A stretch of 64,000 nt of DNA from Megaustenia siamemsis (lineage: Eukaryota; Mollusca; Gastropoda; Stylommatophora; Ariophantidae), in contig JAVIAB010000101.1 in NCBI GenBank assembly GCA_032433765.1, forward strand, positions 65,443,640 through 65,507,639. Direction: 5' to 3'. The notes under the pieces are model-generated. The model searched no databases. It saw only the letters and a list, made by a program, of their open reading frames with translations, and was not told where the DNA came from. Both the position numbers and the translations under genes were made by a program. Positions 58,433 through 64,000 of the stretch are shown here, one piece after another. Position 1 is the first letter of the stretch, and each line of letters starts with the position of its first letter.

Positions 58433-59560
58433 TGTGGTGCGTTTTTTTCAGTTTTTAAATTATTATTTTTTCTTTCTTCATATAACATTTTCACAATTTA
58501 TTTCCTGATTACTGAAATGACTCCTCTGACTGAGCTTGACCGTTCTTTTTGTGGTCTTATTCTTAATACCTTTTTTCACTGAATCACATCTATATTATTT
58601 CAATTACTCTGAAGTTTTATTTCATTTAAAAACCATTATTATAAGTATTTTTAGACACAAACTTAAACTCAGCTTCTTTATTTTTAATGATACACTGATA
58701 CGAGCAAACAAGACATTTGTTCTAGTTAGAGACAACAAATTGTTAATTGCAGTGTTCTTTTATTAAGACAATTAAAGACAGCATTTATTGTTGTAATCTT
58801 GTAACAGTGAGTAATCTTACTTTGAGGCGATTATTATTTATGTATTATTGCTAATTAGATTAATTTTCTATTGAGATTTACCCCTTACAGCACACACACA
58901 CAAAAGTCGAAAATAGTGATCCTGATGATTAATCACCATATTTAAAAAAAAATAGACATTAGAAGACAACAGTTAATCGAATATTAATATCAAATAAATC
59001 TTCTCTATCCTTGTAGGTTTGTGTGGCTCATCTTTGGAGGCATTGAGAAATGATGTGATGGATGGTGGGGCGGATGTGGAAATGCCCCAATGACAAAGAA
59101 ACTGATCAACAAAAAGAATAGAATAGAATTAGAATAGAATAGTATCTTTAGAGACAGCTTATCTGATTTTGATGGTGATCTGGAGTGGTGATAAAAAATA
59201 TTATCAGAATGGTGCTGAAATGAAGATTGCAATGATTGTTATAGTGTTTTAAATATGGAGACAATTTTATTACAATTCGAGAATTGATCATCAGGCTAGA
59301 CTACAATGATTTAGATATTTAGAACGTTGTTGGGCCTATGGGGGAATAAAAGTAGGAGATGGGTGTTGTAGAATACTCATGATATCTGTCAGGAAAAATG
59401 ACATTCTTTGGTCATTAAAAATACCAAATAAACCCAAAAAATTTTTAAAGATATTTGCTAAATTTTATTTCTATTCAAGAATCTGTAATGACAGAAATTG
59501 TTTTCTTCAAATTCTCAACAAGTCCTGTTGAAATATAGTACTAATTTTATGTGAAAACAC
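58433..59560. other. Upstream region of ANK4, no gene
   Basis: Aligned in reverse with 48780-50510 of the left arm, without the LINE-A fragment. No exon seen. Confidence 0.5.
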
Positions 59561-59566
59561 AGAAAT

Positions 59567-62037
59567 ATGGCTGAATTGTCAAAACAAGAACTTTTTCCAG
59601 TTGAAAACAAGAATGACAAGCTTCTTGTTGTGAAACTGTTGACATTTTTAAAAGATAAAGGCATTGCAATTTCAGATGATCATGAAGAAATTATTCATTA
59701 TCACAAGGAATGTACAAATACTGAATTAGACAAGAATGAATGTAAGAATAAATCATTTTCTTTTTTGAGGCTGGACAGTTCAAACATGTGGACATACTTT
59801 CTATTGCAGCAGTTTATATCAATAAGATAAACATATACAAGAAAACTCCATTACACATGAGTGCTGACAATGGGGACACAGAACTTTTAGACATCTTTAT
59901 AAAAGCTGGGGCTGATGTTAATGCCAAAGATAAATATAATCAAATTCCATTACATTTAGCTTCTTGGGATGGTCACAAAGAAATTGTAGAAATTCTTCTC
60001 AATGCTGGAGCTATTGTTGATGATGTAAACAATGAAAAGGAAACCTCATTACATCTAAGTACTCAAAATGGTCAAAGAGACGTTGTTGAAATACTTCTCA
60101 AAGCTGGGGCAAATGTTAATGCTCAAGACCGTGGTAAACAAATGCCTTCATTGGAGTGCCAAATCTGGTTATAAAGAAATTACTAAAATACTTATTGAAT
60201 CAGGGGCAATTGTTGATGCCAACGATATATATGATCAAACAGCACTACATTACAGTGTTTTGAATAGCCATTCAGAAATTGTTGAAATTCTTATAAAAGC
60301 TGGATCGGATATTCATACTAAGAATTGGGATAATTGTAGTGCATTATACTGGAGTGCTATTTCAGGGTGCAAAGAAATTGTTAAGCTTCTTCTTGAAGCA
60401 GGTGCTAATGTTGATGCTGAAAACATTTATAGGCAAACACCACTACATGTAAGTGTTGTAAGTGGTCATCAAGAAATTGTTGAAATTCTTCTTAAAGCCA
60501 GAGCTAGTGTTGATGTTGAAGATGATTACAAGAAAACACCATTACATTTGAGTGTTACAAATGGCTGTATAGAAATTGTTGAAATTCTTCTGAAATATGG
60601 AGCTGATATTAATGCCCAAGACATTAATAATGCAACTTCACTACATTTGAGTGCTAGCTATGGAAAAAAAGATATTGTTGAAATTCTTCTCAAATCAGGT
60701 GCTAATGCTGATGTTGAAGATGATTACAAACAAACACCACTACATTTAAGTGTTATAGGTTGTCATCAAGAAATTGTTGAAATTCTTCTGAAATCTGGAG
60801 CTGATGTTAATGCCCAAGACATTAATTATGCAACTTCACTACATTTGGGTGCTAGAAATGGAAACAAAGAAATTGTTGAAATTCTTCTCAAATCTGGAGC
60901 TAATGTTGATGCTGAAGACAGTTGTAAACAGACACCTCTACATCTGAGTATTGAAAATGGTCATAAAGAAATTGTTGAAATTCTTCTGAAAACTGGAGTT
61001 GATATTAATGTTCAAAGCAATAATGATATGATTGCCTTACTAGATTTTAGTATTGCACATGGTTGCAAAGAAATTGTTGAAGCTCTTCTCAAAGCTGGAG
61101 TTAGTGTTGATGATAGAGACTATTATAAGCAAACACCGCTACATTTGAGTGTTACAAGTGGTCATCAAGAAATTGTTGAAATTCTTCTGAAATCTGGAGC
61201 TAATGTTAATGCCCAAGACATTAATAATGCAACTTCACTACATTTGAGTGCTAGATATAAAAAAAAGAAATTGTTGAAATTCTTCTCAAATCTGGAGCTA
61301 AAGTTGATGCTAATGACAATTGTATGCAAACATCACTACATTTAAGTGTTGTAAGTGGTCATCAAGAAATTGTTGAAATTCTTCTTAACGCTGGAGCTAA
61401 TGTTGATGCCAAAGATCAATATATGCAAACACCACTACATTTGAGTGTTACAAATGGCCAGATAGTAATTGTTGAAATTCTTCTCAAATCTGGTGCTAAA
61501 GTTGATGCTATAGACAATTATAAGAAAACAGCACTACATTTATCTGTTCAACTCAAACATCATGATATTACAGAACTTCTTCGTTATGCTGGTGCATCTG
61601 TTAAAAGAAATCAAGTTGTAGGGTACAGTACTCTGCTTGATATAAAGGGACCACGAATGGTCAGAGATAGCTCTGCAATCAAATTATTCAAATTGCGTAA
61701 CTGGATATTTACTAAAATTAACAGCTTTAAAACTGTCATAAAACCTGGGTCCACCAAAAGCAACATTGAAGAAACAGAAACTTTGAGTATTGCATTTACT
61801 GACAGCAGTACTACACCATATGAGGAAAGCTGTTCTGAAAAGGGTAACTTATGTTTGACTTGTTATTGTGTATGGCTTATTTGTTACCAGACATTGGAAA
61901 GGATGCTTGAATGTTGTTTGTTATACAATTTAGTAAGGAAAATACAAGAGCATTATTTTCTTTTACATACCTATAGTTGTTTATTATTTTATTACAAAAT
62001 TTCCATTTCCTCCTTACTTTCTTTATTTGATTTTTAG
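59567..62037 (+). pseudogene. ANK4: inverted copy of ANK3, with its own frameshifts
   Basis: The ATG at 59567 begins MAELSKQELFPVENKNDKL. The N-terminal domain (FLKDKGIAISDDHEEII) is followed by a shift in the T run 59761-59766, also present in ANK3, then about eighteen ankyrin repeats with ILLKSGANVDAED and TPLHLSV patterns. Private breaks: two bases missing at 60145-60146 (CC against CCCC) and one in the A run 61259-61266. The last block (61267-62037) holds three more repeats and the C-terminal segment KLFKLRNWIFTKINSFK; coding probably ends or splices near 61845 (GAAAAGG|GTAACT). It lacks one repeat that ANK3 has near 60770 and two near 61270. Function as for ANK1. Confidence 0.85.
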
Positions 62038-62139
62038 AGACTGGTAGTGGAAAAAGATATGGGGATATAATATGGAATTTTGCTTTTTGATCATACATTT
62101 TGTATTAATATTTCAGTGTTTATAGTATTTCTTCTGTCT

Positions 62140-62890
62140 TTCATTTTTAATATAAACTTTGTATCTGTTGCTTTCATAGCATTTCTTAAGTGTTGTGTTA
62201 ATAGCTGTGTTAATTAATTCTGTCACATTATACGGTCAAATCATTTACTCACATTTTCTTTAAGTTCTAACCTATGGAGTGAACCCTGACTGTCATCTTA
62301 ATTCTTCACTTCTAATTTTTGTATCTCAAGTTAGTTTCTACCATACGCCTAGCAAATTTAATTTTGGTGGTATTAATATTATTGATTGTTCTAGAATCCT
62401 GCATCATTGTGTGCATGCTAGTAACTTTATTTCTGTTAGAATGTTTGTTCTTTTTATAAATTCTGTGCAGTTGTAGGTTGTTGTTTTCTTCTTTCGTTAT
62501 TAATACATTTAAATTTTGTACAATTCTTTTGGTGATAGTTTTAAATTCTTGTTCAATTTCATCAAAATGTTATATGTGTGTTTGTGTTTGGTTACCTTAA
62601 TCATGTGTTTTTCTTTTTTTGAGCTCACACATATAACTGATAATAATTAGTCTAATTCTTTCTTTAGTAGTTGTATCATAGTTATTTCCATTAATTTTTA
62701 GTATACAGATTAAAATTTAATTCCTCTTGTGTATTATTTTATTTTATTACTTTATTCTTTCTCTTACACTGAGTGCCATGTCAGGGTTGTTTACAATTAT
62801 CATAATTTGTTTCCATTCTTCATCTTCTGGTTATAGCTCACTCTTTTGTAATCTCTTTGTATATGTTTCTCTAAATATACTTGGGTATTT
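62140..62890. repeat. Direct repeat, copy 1 (ANK4 downstream region)
   Basis: Sequence from TTTAATATAAACTTTGTATC through TCTCTAAATATACTTGGG recurs at 62998-63745 in the same orientation with many substitutions; the left arm holds the inverted counterpart at 45330-46090. Confidence 0.8.
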
Positions 62891-62997
62891 AACATTAAGT
62901 GTTTTTATTCTTATCCTTTATAAGTTCCTTTTAGGGTGAGTTGGGTAGAGTTCTGCCCTACCAAAGGAGGATTAAGTATATAGTATTTCATCTATCT

Positions 62998-63748
62998 ATC
63001 ATGTTTAAAATAACCTTTTTATATGTTGCTTTCATTGCATTTCTTAATGGTTGTGTTTTAATAGCTGTATTAATTAATTATGTCACATTATATGGTCATA
63101 TCATTTATTCACATTTTCTTTAAGTTCTAACCTGCGGGAGTGAACCATTACTGTCTTCTTAATTCTTCACTTCTAATTTTTGTATCTGAATGTAGCTTCT
63201 ACCATACGCCTAACACATTTAATTTTAGTTGTATTATTATTAATAATTATTCTAGAATCATGCATCAATGTGTGCATGCTAGTAACTTTATTTCTGTTAG
63301 AATGTTTGTTCTTGCTTTTTATAATTTCTGTGCAGTTATAGGTTGCTGTTTGTTCCTTTCTTTATTATTGCATTTACATTTTGTACAATTCTTTTGGCAA
63401 TAGTTTGTAATTCTTGTTCAGTTTCATCCAACAATTTTCTTTGCATTTGTGTTTGGTTTCCTTGATCATGTGTTTTACTTTTTTTGAGCTCACACATATA
63501 ACTGATAATAATTAGTCTCATTCTTTCTTTACCAGTATTGCTGTTATTTTCTTTAATTTGTAATGTAGATATTTAAATCTAATTCCTTTTTTATATTATT
63601 TTTAAAAATTATTTTCTTCTTTCTTTTACATTGAGTGCCATGTCAGGGTTGTTTACAATTATCATGAGTCGCTCCCATTCTTCATCTTCTGGTTACAGCT
63701 CACACTCTCTTGAAATCTTTTTATATTTGTTTCTCTAAATACTCATTC
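62998..63748. repeat. Direct repeat, copy 2
   Basis: More diverged copy of 62140-62890 (about 85 percent by eye), starting just past the end of the right arm. It shares CATTTTCTTTAAGTTCTAAC and GTGTGCATGCTAGTAAC. Confidence 0.8.
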
Positions 63749-63957
63749 ATGAGAAGAGGAAAGTTGGAATACTTGGTTACAACTGGCAAAATAAAAGGAA
63801 AGAGAGATCATGGACAACAAAAGAGAGAAAATACTGGATAGCTTGGTTTCATGGCATAGAAAACAGTCAACAACAGAACTGATATGATGCACCGTAGATA
63901 GAAGATTGTAGAAGGACATGATCGCCTATGCCAACGGTATGGCACATGATGATGATG
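63749..63957 (+). mobile_element. LINE-A 3' fragment
   Basis: A 209-base insert bounded by AAATACTCATTC (63737-63748 and 63958-63969) reads KLEYLVTTGKIKGKRD-like sequence and ends GATGATGATG. Confidence 0.9.
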
Positions 63958-63969
63958 AAATACTCATTC

Positions 63970-64000
63970 TTCTTCTTCTACCTTTCAGCTCCCTGTGTAG
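63970..64000 (-). mobile_element. LINE-G tail at window edge
   Basis: CTTCTTCTACCTTTCAGCTC followed by CCTGTGTAG resembles the start of LINE-G tails at 11.6 and 24.0 kb; it runs off the window. Confidence 0.4.

Larger units (their letters stand above)
55654..62976. repeat. Inverted duplication, right arm
   Basis: Reverse-orientation partner of 45243-50747. The inner part (55654-55900) pairs with 50500-50747; homology is then broken by the LINE-I nest (about 55975-58345) and resumes from 58433 to 62976. The outer end includes 44 bases (62933-62976) identical in kind to the LINE-A 5' end at 45243-45286. Confidence 0.9.

Noticed and set aside
46250..62037. Latrotoxin-like toxin genes, because of long ankyrin arrays
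   Set aside because: Beyond the generic ankyrin repeats nothing resembles the toxin N-terminal region; there is no signal peptide or protease site.

Overview
This is repeat-rich, AT-rich eukaryotic (animal) DNA with no bacterial operons. Introns with GT/AG sites, tRNA-derived SINEs, many non-LTR retrotransposons (LINEs), pogo, piggyBac and hAT transposons and a decayed Polinton all point to an invertebrate. The SINEs near 23.1 and 30.7 kb and the RNase H LINE at 16.7 kb resemble, from memory, repeats common in molluscs, so a gastropod-like mollusc is my best guess; an arthropod is not excluded. LINE family labels (LINE-A to LINE-L) are mine and apply only here. || Host-like content is small. 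(1) Four paralogous ankyrin-repeat genes: ANK1 (1-742, minus, runs off the left edge), ANK2 (8.45-10.03 kb, minus), ANK3 (46.25-48.75 kb, minus) and ANK4 (59.57-62.04 kb, plus). All share an N-terminal domain of about 100 residues before the 33-residue repeats. ANK1 is intact as far as seen; the others carry frameshifts, mostly in homopolymers. (2) A minus-strand multi-exon gene with 16-residue Ser-rich repeats (exons at 36.33-35.48, 32.44-32.25 and 31.62-31.57 kb) whose exon phases match. || Layout: 0-0.75 kb ANK1; 0.8-1.2 kb minisatellite; 3.2-4.6 kb LINE remnants; 6.4-8.45 kb pogo-like transposon cutting into the tail of ANK2; 11-16.3 kb SINE-like repeats and LINE fragments; 16.6-20.05 kb minus-strand Polinton remnant broken by two LINE insertions; 20.9-22.7 kb hAT (ZBED5-like) pseudogene; 23.1 kb SINE; 23.9-26.2 kb minisatellite invaded by LINEs; 27.8-29.7 kb LINE-A inside LINE-C; 31.5-36.3 kb repeat-protein gene with a LINE-D inside an intron; 36.74-45.29 kb nearly full-length RTE-type LINE-A holding a 5.04-kb piggyBac and a LINE-D piece; 45.24-50.75 and 55.65-62.98 kb arms of a large inverted duplication carrying ANK3 and ANK4; 50.8-55.5 kb LINE debris; 62.1-63.75 kb direct repeat. 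|| The history can be read from target-site duplications: twelve insertions have direct flanking repeats (4 to 13 bp). The inverted duplication includes 44 nt of the LINE-A 5' end, so it came after that insertion. Later the right arm took up a three-level nest (LINE-D in a short DNA transposon in LINE-I, plus LINE-C) and the left arm a LINE-A fragment. The most unusual single item is the piggyBac transposase, whose N-terminal half is an array of about 39 copies of a 21-residue repeat.
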